DNA of 37,246 nucleotides from Cladosporium sp. IMV 00045. Lineage: Eukaryota > Ascomycota > Dothideomycetes > Cladosporiales > Cladosporiaceae. The DNA is taken from contig MSJI02000871.1 in NCBI GenBank assembly GCA_001931905.2, positions 1 to 37,246 on the forward strand, given 5' to 3'. Below the pieces are notes generated by a model. That model was given only the letters and a program-made list of their open reading frames with translations. It was not told where the DNA came from and did not search any database. Both the position numbers and the translations under genes were made by a program. This document shows positions 10,195 through 19,361 of the stretch, in pieces. Each line of letters opens with the position of its first letter. The first letter of the stretch is position 1.

Positions 10195-12317
10195 CAAAGC
10201 CCCAATATGCTTGTGATCGTAGAACAAACACTAAACGGATAGACTCAAGCAAGGGTGCGATTTTGAATTACCAAGTGTCTTGCTAGAGAATCTTCGCGGG
10301 GAAGACTATTTGGACTTCAGAGATGTATCATTCCTCGCTCGCTCTAGTATGTAGATGGGTTGTATGGCTTTTCGAAGGTTCGAAGTGAGGGCTCGATGTT
10401 GCATTGGGCACGACTGGGTGGGAGATGGGAACGGCTGGAGTTGATGGATGCTGCGAGACTCTGAGCATGTGCTGTGCGTGACGGGTTAAGTCGTGGGAAC
10501 AGGGCTCGGTTGGCACGTTGACTTTGGATATCTGTTTATGTTTGGATAGGTGTTGATATTGGTTTCCACGAAGGCTGAGCTCGTGTGATTCTGTAAGGAT
10601 GGGAGGATTGAGATGAGATGACTTTCGGCATATCATGTCTGGAGTCACAGTTCGGTATGCGAATCAGAGTGGCCTCTGTTAACGACACGACGAAGGGTCG
10701 AACGGAGACGGAGCTGACGAGACCAAGTCCTCCCTTTGACCGCTACGGAGAGAACGAGAGAAAGCAGTAGGTAACTCACGCAACCGACCGAGCCTCGGTG
10801 TGCCCGAGCGTGTGACTGACCGGTCGTATACCATTACTCGAACATACTACAACAACAGAGTGATCATCATCAATGCCCGGCACGATGGGACTATCAAGGG
10901 CCAGAATAGCGGCAAACGCGAACACAGACAAGCAGAACCAATCACGAACTTCGAACCGCCTTTTTCTGCTCCTTCGTGTTTCCACTATCTCTACAACACA
11001 CGCCTACTCTAAGCGAGGAATTCCATCCGACCGGATTCCCCATGTGTGATGTGATAGGAGTCAGTCAGTACCATACCGATGGTATATCGGCCGTTCCTAG
11101 GAATTAGCTCGGGCAGCACGGCGTTGTTGTCGGCAGGTGGTTGGAAATAGGTAGTCAGCCCGTTCGAAACGAAAAGTCGTGATCACGCGCGAATGGGCAA
11201 TCGACGCAACGGGTAGACGTTGGAGAGAAAAGTAGCGGCCGTGATCCGCCGACAACACAGGCTAGGAAAAACGGGAGGAAGGCGCGCGATGTATGCCCAT
11301 GACTTGTTATGCCACTCGCGTGCTGTGCGGTGCGGTGCGGTGCCGTTGAATATCCGCGTAGCCTGAATGAATCGGATTCAGACGAGGAAGAGGTCCGAGG
11401 CATATGCGCGCATGTGATTATTCTTTGTTCTTCGAGGACAGACACAGCATGTTTCGAACTCGCCCGTGGCCGCGCGGTGAGTGGTGCTTCTGGTCTGGCC
11501 GTAGCTAGAAACAGAAGTTGGATGACTCGGTACCGGTGAAATTGAAGGTGGCGAGAAGAAAGAAGAAAAAATCCCAAACCTGTTGCTGCAGTGCCGTTTG
11601 GATCCAACCGATTTCCTGGCCTCTCGTGGATGGCTTGGACTCGTCAGCACTTGTGCGATAGATGGAATGGAACTCCCGTCCGTGTCACATACGAGCTTCG
11701 ACGAGGTCGGATTTGGAAATCGGCTGTGGCAATGGCTGGATCTAGAGACAGTTTCGTCAACCAGTCATATATCACACGAGGATCAGAAGCTAGGAGATGG
11801 GTCATCGAAGAGGTGGTGGTGATGGTGATGGGGATGGTGGGGTGGATTGTTCGGTAGAGGACCAGAGACATCATGAGCGAATGAGATCAGGTTAACCACG
11901 CTTTGTGTGCTCTGGCGGTGGCGGCTTTGAAGATGGTCGCCGTGGCGAGAAGGGATCAATCGAAAACAAAGGGCTGCGCGTCCTCAGAGGCTGTGCTTTC
12001 GACAAGCCACAACTTCGCTACCATGGTAAGCCCATGTTGACAGGTTCCAGATGTGTAAAATCGGTGTGTGCGACCTATAATGTGATTACGTGCATCTGTT
12101 TGACATGGTAACAATCGCCAGGCCACTGGTTGAAGAGCGAGGGAGAAGAAGCTGTGCCACTTCGATCTCTGTGGCTGTCGACCAGACAATGGTATAGGTA
12201 CCTCGGTACACGAGCGGCTGGCACCGTGTGAGACAGAGCAGCATATGAAAACAAATGCGAACCCCTCTTCCTGTGGACTGATGCCAGACAGAATGAGGCA
12301 ATCCGGAGCAGTGCCGG

Positions 12318-12323
12318 GTAAGT
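12318..12323 (+). other. Conserved canonical splice donor GTAAGT in WOR1 upstream arm 1
   Basis: The context CCGG|GTAAGTACATGT is identical in the second arm (donor starting at 29660, minus strand), whereas other GTGAGT-like sites in the arms (for example 11479) are not conserved. A possible partner is the conserved GCTGAC branch-like site near 12594 followed by ATGCATAG and ATATGCAG. This could mark another leader intron or a non-coding transcript. Confidence 0.35.
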
Positions 12324-13402
12324 ACATGTAGCTACGCGAATCAGCGGCTTGGGCTGGAAGCAGCAAGACAATGCGAGAGCTGGGCGGGCCAATCCCTGGT
12401 AGGTGGTACGTAGGAAGCACAGCACAGGATTGCTGACCGGAGATTTCTGATGTATGTATGTGTGGCTGTCCGGGCCTGTTTGCGCAATCACCTCCATCCC
12501 TGCCTGTGGACGCGGTATATGCCGCAGGGAGGTATCGCTCTGCGGCGCACGCGCGCGCTCGCGCTCGCGCTCGCGCACACGAATATATTGGATTGCTGAC
12601 AGGAAATGCATAGGAAATATGCAGCAGGCGACGCAGATCGCAAAGTCGAGAAAGGTCCGCGGGCTTGCACGGTATGCGATGGCAAGTCGATCATTCGACA
12701 AACTCGCAGCGATACCACACCCGCGTTATAGCCCTGCGGCGTTTGCACACAAGGAGACTAAGAGGCATGGGAAACGAGACGAGAGGGGGAAGAGACCGAC
12801 ACCAAGCGACAGCGATTGCGGAGGTGGCGGCGATCATTGAACTGCGGCCATGTGGTCAGGCGTCCTCGCACCGTGTTACAGAACCGACGACTTGGATCAC
12901 AGGATTTGAGGTTTACAACGGTCGTGCGGGAGCTGGACGACAGAGTTCAGGGCAGTCCGGGAGCGTGCATTGAGTTCGACGACGCGCGAATTGCTCCTTG
13001 ACAGCCTTTTTCTTCATGTGAGGCCAGGGTAGCCGATGGCTTCGTTCAAGGTTCGAGGGCGTAGCGGGCTCTGGCTCTCTTCTTTCTCTGGCAGGACGGT
13101 CAGCGTCGAAGTGGCTTGCGGGCGATCTTCATCTGTTTGGCAGCGCTCCCCAGTCCGGGCGCTATTCCCAAATGTTTCTCGTAAGCAGTGAGGGCTTAAA
13201 CGAGGGCTTTGGCGTAGGGCGCCCGGCGGGTCGCAGGATGTGCTGCCCGGGCACCTTGGAGCAGGCCCAGACGCAAATCTGTGCTCGCGCGTCACCCACC
13301 GACAGGGCGCGCGACGCTAGGAGATTGAGACCCGAGCGCTGCCAGTGGCTGGCAGCCTGAGACCCCCCCCTCCCCAAGGACCGCCGACCGAGCGAGCGAG
13401 CG

Positions 13403-13732
13403 ATGCGGCGAGTGCGCGCGCGGCGACGGATGGGTCGGCCAGGGAAGGGGAGGGTAGTGAGAGAGGTGCGTACGTGCGTGAGTGGTGAGAAGCAAGGCTG
13501 TGCAGGCGGATGTGCGCTGCTGTCCTTGCGGTCAGTCAATAGTAGTACCACTAAAACGATTATTGTCACCAGATTGATTGCGAGGGGCGTGCTGCGGTCT
13601 TTTTTAGCACTCGGTCTTGAACATGGTAATTACGATTTGCACGTGAGACGATGCGAAAGGGCATGGGCAGCGCCAAGGTTGGTGTCACAGAAGAAGCATT
13701 TCGCTACACATATGGCTTCTAGAGTAGTGTGA
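13403..13732 (+). other. Conserved short open frame, 109 codons, unknown
   Basis: Starts MRRVRARRRM and ends MASRVV. The opposite arm holds the same frame at 28257-28589 (minus), with the same start and stop and one extra codon near residue 19. Roughly 13 substitutions separate the two, and about nine of them change the residue. That pattern does not look like selection on a protein, so it may be a uORF or chance frame in conserved non-coding DNA. No family was recognised. Confidence 0.25.
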
Positions 13733-14097
13733 TGTATGTGATGCAGAGTGAGATGTATATCTGAGACGCGACGCAAGTGTGTTTGGGCACAGCCCGGCGA
13801 AAGAGAGGAGAGAGAGAGAGAGAGACAGAGTTGCGGGCGCCCGCACACCCCGGATCCTCACTCACTACTCGAAGCAAAATTCAAACAAGGTCGCCGCCTC
13901 GAGGCCGATTGGGATACCGTCAGTTGGGTTGACCAAGGTCGCGCGAGTTTGAGTTGCGGCCTGTGCCCGGAAGTAAAAGCTGGTAACGCTCTTCCCGGAT
14001 TGGGCAATGCCATTACGCATCGCGGTCTTTCTGCATCCACGCAGAGGCACGGCCATTGGATGCCTTTTGCCCATTTGTTCGGCCGCGTTGTTTTTTT

Positions 14098-14230
14098 GAT
14101 TCGGTCCGAGCGCTTTGGACGCGCGAGAGAATTTGAACAATAGTCGATCGCACCATGAGCTGGGATGGCTCCATGGCCATGGTCGGCTGCTGCTGGCCTC
14201 GTTTGCGCGCCATGTGCTTTAGCGTAGTGG
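14098..14230 (+). promoter_or_regulatory. Near-identical non-coding block shared by both arms
   Basis: About 133 nt match the reverse complement of about 27771-27903 with a single substitution (A versus G at the ATG of 14155). It is the best-conserved non-coding stretch I found between the copies and is better conserved than the INO80 coding sequence. It lies about 2.6 kb upstream of the expected WOR1 start. Confidence 0.6.
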
Positions 14231-14370
14231 CATGCCGCGTGAGGCTCTCTGGGAGGAATGCGCAGCCTCCGGCGGTCTCAGCTCCGATTGCGTGGCTGCA
14301 ATCTTCTGCACCTTGGAGCCTGCGACATTCACGTATGAGGTGCAGAGAGAGATGTCGACCTTGGTGGTGA
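14155..14370 (+). other. Conserved short open frame, 71 codons, unknown
   Basis: Begins with a strong start context (CACCATGAGC) inside the near-identical block. The opposite arm has the same frame at 27630-27845 and the same stop, but its first codon is GTG, so translation there would begin at the next ATG (27827). Two indels separate the copies and both are three bases long. About six of eight substitutions change the residue. It could be a uORF of the WOR1 leader or chance. Confidence 0.3.
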
Positions 14371-14747
14371 CTAGGGAGTGCTGTCAGTGGGGTGCATTTC
14401 GATCACAGCGAATCCCGGGAGTATGCTTTGCCGTGAGTAGCACGAAAAGATTGGCGAGGACAAAACAACCAGCAATGATATCAGAGACGGTTTCGCATGC
14501 ATGTGATGATGGCATACCACCGTAGCAGACCAGCGGCGCATTCAACAATCGCTCGGGCGCAGAGCGACCGCGCTCCACCGAGTCGAGTAGCCCATGCGCG
14601 AATCCCATCAAATCCCATGCCCTCACAGCCACGCGCGCCGTCTCACACGTTCCTGACGCTGGTGTGGAGTTGAGGGCGGGCATGCAACGGCTCCTGATGA
14701 TGGCCTAGCAGACCCAGATCACATCTCGCGTCGTTCATCATCACCGG

Positions 14748-14773
14748 CATCATCATCATCATCATCATCATCA
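14748..14773 (+). repeat. (CAT)n microsatellite in arm 1
   Basis: An uninterrupted CAT run. The matching place in the other arm (about 27205-27264) is longer and interrupted by CAG triplets, so this repeat has changed since the copies split. Confidence 0.85.
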
Positions 14774-15818
14774 GAAGGCGGCGGCGGCTTCGGCGGCACA
14801 ATCGTCACATGTCACTCGGCCCAGGTCGAGGCCGGGCGTGCACATACACTAGCAGAACAGCGTGCCAGAGAGTGGCCGCGAATGATGGCTCGTCGTTGCC
14901 TGTTTATTGAAGATGGGCTGTGACTGTGAACACGGAACGCACCACGGCACCAACCGGCTATGGGATGGGAATGGGAATGGATGGATGGATGGCTGGCTGG
15001 ATGGACGGATCGCTATGGGTAAGGGAGCATAGCAGATAATACGGGTCGCATGGCATTTCCAACTCTGGTAGCACACGTATTGAGAAAGCGCAAGAGGTCA
15101 AAGGGACACACGGCCGGCCAGATGAAGTGGATGACAGCTTGGTTAGCTGCCACCACCACCTGGCGAGCCAGATCAGTACATGTGATTCTGTACCTTGGGA
15201 AGCCGTCGACAGAGCAGGGCAGGGAAGCCTTTCTCCGGCCGCGGTGGCGCGGGTTGCTGGTAGATGCTTGTGCTGCTCGTTCTGCAAGACTACTGTGCTG
15301 TACTACTGCCCGTTCAGAGCCAGGGAAGGGGAAAATCATTTACAGTAGCGGACGGGCAGCATGGCAGGGAGATCAGCGACGGGCTTGGGCGGCGGTGGGG
15401 AGGGCATGGTCGTGGTTGGGTTCGGGTCTCGTGTTGGGGATAGGATGACGGCCACCGGCTCTCGACCAGAGGACGACGGAGAGAGAGCGAGAGAGCTCTT
15501 TCAGGCCAGACAAGACTGCTGCTCTCAGACGGTGATCATCAGAGTTTCGATTCGGCAAGGGCCCATGATCTAACGGTGGCTCAACCTTGGGACGGGGAGC
15601 TTTGGTGGACGACAAGAGCGTAGTGGGAGTAGTGGGCGAGCGAGCGCCCAAGAGCCGTGAGAGGGCGCGCGCTACGCAAGTGTCGGCGCGGGCAAAGCCA
15701 GTTACTCTTATGCTTAACTGTGGGGTTAGCCGCGGCGTCTGTGTGTGCGAGTCTAGCAAGTGCCCTGCGAGAGGTCTCCCATCCGCCGTCTGTGTGAGCC
15801 TGTCCTGTTCTGTCCTGG

Positions 15819-15973
15819 GTGAGTCTCTCTGCTGGCTGGCTGGCTGGCTGGCTGGCTGCTGCGCTTTCTGCCCTCGTCTGCGTCTGGCTCTCTTCCTGTC
15901 CCTCTCCCGCCCGCCTCTACCTGCGTTCCGTGCGTGTCGTCGAATGCCGCTGACTCGCGCCTGCGCTCTGCAG
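15819..15973 (+). other. Predicted 5'-leader intron of the second WOR1-type copy
   Basis: 155 nt with a GG|GTGAGT donor, a GCTGAC branch site at about 15949 and a CTCTGCAG acceptor. All three signals are in the same places at 26022-26178 in the other copy. A GGCT tetranucleotide repeat (about 15830-15857) sits inside. The N gap begins 20 nt after the acceptor. Confidence 0.65.
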
Positions 15974-15993
15974 ACCACCGCTGCATTGATAAT

Positions 15994-16013
15994 NNNNNNN
16001 NNNNNNNNNNNNN
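15994..16013. other. Assembly gap (20 N)
   Basis: Twenty N bases join two contigs. The left side is WOR1-type upstream sequence; the right side starts at the second base of a glycine codon inside INO80. Neither flank continues the other, so the join rests on scaffolding evidence that cannot be seen here. Confidence 1.
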
Positions 16014-16986
16014 GGTACAACGACATCCGCGTACCGAGCATGCGCCGCTTCGTGACCGACTCCGGCAAGCTCGCACAGCTCGACCGCCTTCTCCGGAAGC
16101 TCAAGGAGGGCGGCCACCGCGTCCTGCTGTACTTCCAGATGACCCGCATGATCGACCTCATGGAAGAATACCTGACCTACCGCAACTACAAGTACTGCCG
16201 CCTGGACGGATCGACCAAACTCGAAGACCGCCGCGATACCGTGGCCGCCTTCCAATCTTCGCCAGAGATCTTCGTCTTCCTCCTCTCCACCCGCGCCGGC
16301 GGTCTGGGCATCAACCTCACCTCCGCCGACACGGTCATCTTCTACGACAGCGACTGGAACCCCACCATCGACTCGCAAGCCATGGACCGCGCGCACCGCC
16401 TCGGCCAAACCCGCCAAGTCACCGTGTACAGGCTCATCACACGCGGCACGATCGAGGAGCGGATCCGCAAGCGCGCCCTGCAGAAGGAGGAGGTGCAGCG
16501 CGTCGTCATCACGGGCCAGGCGGGCGCGGGCGTCGACTTCAACAACCGCAGCACGCGCGAGAACAACCGCACGAAAGACATCGCCATGTGGCTCGCGGAC
16601 GACGACCAGGCCGCCGCCATCGAGCAGCGCGAGGCCGAGCTCGCCGAGCAGGAGGCGCGCGAGGGCGGCGGGAGGAAGAAGCGCAAGCCGACTGGGGCGA
16701 AGAAGAAGGAGGTCAGCATGGATGATATGTATCATGAAGGTGAGTTCCCTCCCGAATACCCTATCTCTCTTGCGATGAATGCACGAGTACTGATTTTGAT
16801 ATGAAAAAAACAGGCGAAGGACAATTCGACGACGCCTCAGCGGACCCTTCCGGTGCTGCGACGCCTCTGACAGACGGGCCGGGGGCTCCTTCGGCAGCTA
16901 AGAAGCAGCGCAAAAATGCCGCGGGCATGACGAAGAAGGCCAAGACGGTCAAGCAGAGGCTGGCGGTTATTGATGGCGATGTATGA
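16014..16986 (+). CDS. ino80: INO80 second copy, 3' part only (5' cut by gap)
   Basis: Encodes about 298 C-terminal residues of an INO80 ATPase: the end of the inter-lobe insert, the whole second helicase lobe including [10 protein letters not shown], and the basic tail. The exons are 16014-16739 and 16814-16986 with a 74-nt intron between them. The frame is intact. Against 8306-9031 I count about 24 base differences, of which three alter residues, all clustered in one tail patch (KAPVAKKK versus KPTGAKKK). The last exon has one extra alanine. Such silent-biased change means the copy was part of a functional gene through most of its divergence, so the missing 5' part is probably an assembly cut and not a biological truncation. 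It could be a homeolog or a very diverged allele. Confidence 0.85.
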
Positions 16987-17330
16987 TGTGGTTTTGAACT
17001 GAAAGGGTAGCGAGGTGGGAAGTGGGAGGTGGAGTTTTAATGTCTTTCTTTCTGCGATGGTGTGTGACACGCAGAACGGGGGGTGAGGGTTTTGCTAAAA
17101 AGGGAACGGCCTGCGGGTGTGGGCTTTGCTCGACTGCTTTCTGCATTTAGGGGAAAGCGAAGGGAAGGGGGGGAAGTGTTTTGATATTCATTACTATTAG
17201 TACATCCAAAAAATCGGGAGCGGGGCGGGCTTTTCTTTTCTTTCTTGTCTTGTTTTTTTTAGATTCTGGCGATGATGGGAGAAAGAAATTTTTAGTTTTT
17301 AGTTGGGGATCAATTGCATTTTCGAGAGAG
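16014..17330 (+). repeat. Direct repeat unit 2: INO80 3' part and flank
   Basis: Counterpart of 8306-9640. Similarity fades near 17330, where the CRD1 3' flank begins. This edge is one predicted breakpoint of the inversion that separates the two arrangements. Confidence 0.88.
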
Positions 17331-17521
17331 CTGTTTTTAATGTTCAATCGGTTTTTGGTCTTTTGCCTCCCTCATCCGAACTACATGACTTTTTGAAAAA
17401 CAAACGCTTGGAAGATGCAGCGAAAACCTTTTCATCCCTATCTCATTCCTCCTGAAAACAAATATCCTACACACATATCACTCCACAACTACACCGATCA
17501 CTCACCCAACCCTCTTCCAAT

Positions 17522-18478
17522 CTACTTCAGCGCCTTCTCCCTCTCCCTCTCCTTCGCCTCCTCCAGAATCCTCCCCTCATCCCTCTCCTCATCAACCACA
17601 ACCCCCAACCAAAGCGAAACAAGCAACACACTCCCAAAAGTAACTCCGATGATCGCCCTCCCCCTCGCACCCTGCTTGGCTTTGAGTTTCGCGTCATCGC
17701 CCAGAATCGTCACGGCGTTTTTCAGGAAAGCATAGCTCAGCCCGCTCCACACCGTCGTGGCGCCGACGACGTACTCGAAATACCGCTTGCAGACCTGCAA
17801 GTCCACATCATCGCCCATGCCGAGATCGTGCAGGAGGGGCAGGTGGTGCGAGTCGGCCGTGACCACCGGCAGGGCGAGCGCGGAGCCGAGCAGCAGCAGT
17901 TGCAGGAAGGTGTTGTACTTCGACACGGTGGTGGGGTGGACCTCCGCGCTGGGCAGGGAGAAGTCCCAGTAGCGCAGGAACGTCTTGGGGGCGGGCAGCG
18001 AGGCGTAGCGGTAGTAGAGGGCCGCGACGGCCAGGCTGGCGTCGCGCCCCAGGATCAGCGCCGCGAGCGAGGCGGGGATCAGGCCCTTCACGCCCAGCGT
18101 GGCGGTCATGATGATCATGAGGGCCTTGTCGGCCATGGGGTCCATGACGCTGCCGGCGACGGTTTGCAGGTTCCATTTTCGCGCCAGGTAGCCGTCGATC
18201 AGGTCGGTGATGCCGGCGTAGGCGAAGAGGAGGAGGGCCGCCGTGTGCTGGTCGTGCAGGAGGAGGTAGGCGGTCGCTGGGGCGGCGAAGAGGCGCGTGA
18301 CGGTGAGGAAGTTGGGGAGGTTGTAGATTTGCTCGTTTTTGGGCCGGGTTGTCGTGCGTGCTAGGGTGTCGCGGAGGGCGTTGGTGGCGGATTTGGTCCG
18401 GTCGCGGGCATTTTGGAGGGTGGCGGTCAGGGGTGTCTTTGGCGGTGATGATGATGGCTGCGTCTTGGGTTGTGAAGA
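17522..18478 (-). CDS. crd1: Cardiolipin synthase (CDP-alcohol phosphatidyltransferase), main exon
   Basis: Mitochondrial inner-membrane enzyme that joins CDP-diacylglycerol and phosphatidylglycerol to make cardiolipin (family knowledge). The CDP-alcohol phosphotransferase signature D-G-x2-A-R-x8-G-x3-D-x3-D is complete, from DGYLARKW to VAGSVMDPMADK. It follows the family start NLPNFLTVTR, and several hydrophobic segments follow it. The stop is TAG at 17522-17524. No ATG lies in frame upstream before a TGA, so a 5' exon is missing from this single frame; the acceptor CTCAACAG at 18479 is the likely exon edge, giving 318 residues here. The gene is convergent with the INO80 copy, with about 0.5 kb between stop codons. 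Function is confident, the N-terminus is not. Confidence 0.9.
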   Translation of the reverse strand, partial: SSQPKTQPSSSPPKTPLTATLQNARDRTKSATNALRDTLARTTTRPKNEQIYNLPNFLTVTRLFAAPATAYLLLHDQHTAALLLFAYAGITDLIDGYLARKWNLQTVAGSVMDPMADKALMIIMTATLGVKGLIPASLAALILGRDASLAVAALYYRYASLPAPKTFLRYWDFSLPSAEVHPTTVSKYNTFLQLLLLGSALALPVVTADSHHLPLLHDLGMGDDVDLQVCKRYFEYVVGATTVWSGLSYAFLKNAVTILGDDAKLKAKQGARGRAIIGVTFGSVLLVSLWLGVVVDEERDEGRILEEAKEREREKALK

Positions 18479-18552
18479 CTGTTGAGCTTTGGTTAGCTCT
18501 GCCAGGCTGGTACACACGACTCGATGGTGTTTGGTGTTTGTGAGGTCGAAAC

Positions 18553-18615
18553 TGAAATCACGTGACGTTCATGCGATGCGAGTGATGCACTTGGCAGTCG
18601 AGGCAAACGCCACAT
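18553..18615 (-). CDS. crd1: Candidate first exon of cardiolipin synthase
   Basis: An ATG at 18615 opens MWRLPRLPSASLASHERH…, rich in Arg and Ser and nearly free of acids, as a mitochondrial presequence should be. The frame closes at 18493, so it needs an intron to reach the main exon. Phase-compatible donors at 18561 (GTGATT) or 18552 (GTTTCG) would pair with CTCAACAG at 18479, but both are weak donors. An alternative is an upstream ATG with a GTGCAT donor. Confidence 0.35.
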
Positions 18616-19324
18616 GGCTGCACCATGCTCAGCCGTGGTGGCATCCAGACTGCAAAGGCAGAGTCAAACCGAGTGATTCAGCATGACCGAATCAAGGAAT
18701 TGGGCGTAGGATTGCCGTGATCCCCGGCGCGTGGCTGCATGAAGTTATTGTCATGTGACGGGGTGCGAAGAGGGGACGGTTGGGTCGGAGGGAGATCCGT
18801 GGGTATGGAAAGGCTCCAGGCGATCGTCTCCACGCGGGCAAAGAATGAAAGGATGAATGCGAGATGGAACCTACATTATTCGAGTCTTGTTTGTCTGGCT
18901 GTTCGGAAGGATTTGGGCCTGCAGAGTAAAGTCTGATGTGTTGCAGGCATACAGCAGATCTTAGCTGACGACCGTTATGGCTGGGACTGGGATTGGATCT
19001 TAGTCAGACGACGAGAGGAAAGATAAGCATGATCCTAGTTGCTGCTTACGACAAGCCCTTCGAAGCATTGATCGACAGTCTGGAGTCGCCGGTGACGAGG
19101 CGGTGGTGATAGTGAAGAGGCCTCGCAGGTGAGGAGTAGCCGACGGAGGGGAAGCCATTGCTGTTGTAGCCCCTGATTGACGTGAAGGCAGAGGCAACTC
19201 GTCGGGAGGATGTTGAAGGAATGAATGTTGATAGAGACCTGGATGAGAGAAGGTCACATGACGTGGAACGACAAACGAGAGCAGGCATGGCGAGCAAAGG
19301 CCAGCGCTGGCTGAACTGGCAAGG

Positions 19325-19325
<1 letters not shown>

Positions 19326-19358
<33 letters not shown>
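19326..19358. repeat. (CAG)11 microsatellite
   Basis: Eleven uninterrupted CAG units, outside any recognisable gene. They create an alanine- or cysteine-rich run in minus-strand frames there. Confidence 0.95.

Positions 19359-19361
<3 letters not shown>

Larger units (their letters stand above)
9900..15993 (+). repeat. Inverted repeat arm 1: second copy of the WOR1-type upstream region
   Basis: This stretch is the reverse complement of about 26002-32000 in unbroken order. The match is weak and indel-rich at 9900-11000 and very strong at 11000-15993. Its plus strand corresponds to the WOR1 sense strand, so arm 1 reads distal to proximal toward the gap, and position 15993 corresponds to 26002, 750 nt before the WOR1 start codon. 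Homologous open frames in the two arms are mostly broken by frameshifts, so the arm looks non-coding. No transposase or terminal target duplication is visible. Apart from two small conserved frames listed separately, nothing in it resembles a gene. Confidence 0.9.

Noticed and set aside
10376..10390. tRNA B-box-like GGTTCGAAGTG
   Set aside because: The 3' half of the box is wrong and no A-box or cloverleaf could be built around it. No tRNA, rRNA or CRISPR array was found anywhere in the window.
12075..12701. 208-codon frame with a homologous frame at 29289-29891
   Set aside because: The two frames match only in pieces and shift relative to each other through indels not divisible by three, so the DNA is conserved but not as a protein.
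13748..14143. 131-codon frame with a partner at 27857-28210
   Set aside because: The starts differ and a frameshift and its later compensation scramble the middle; not a conserved protein.
16014..16986. Calling the second INO80 copy a pseudogene
   Set aside because: The frame is intact, splice signals are kept and differences are mostly silent; the missing 5' part coincides with an N gap.
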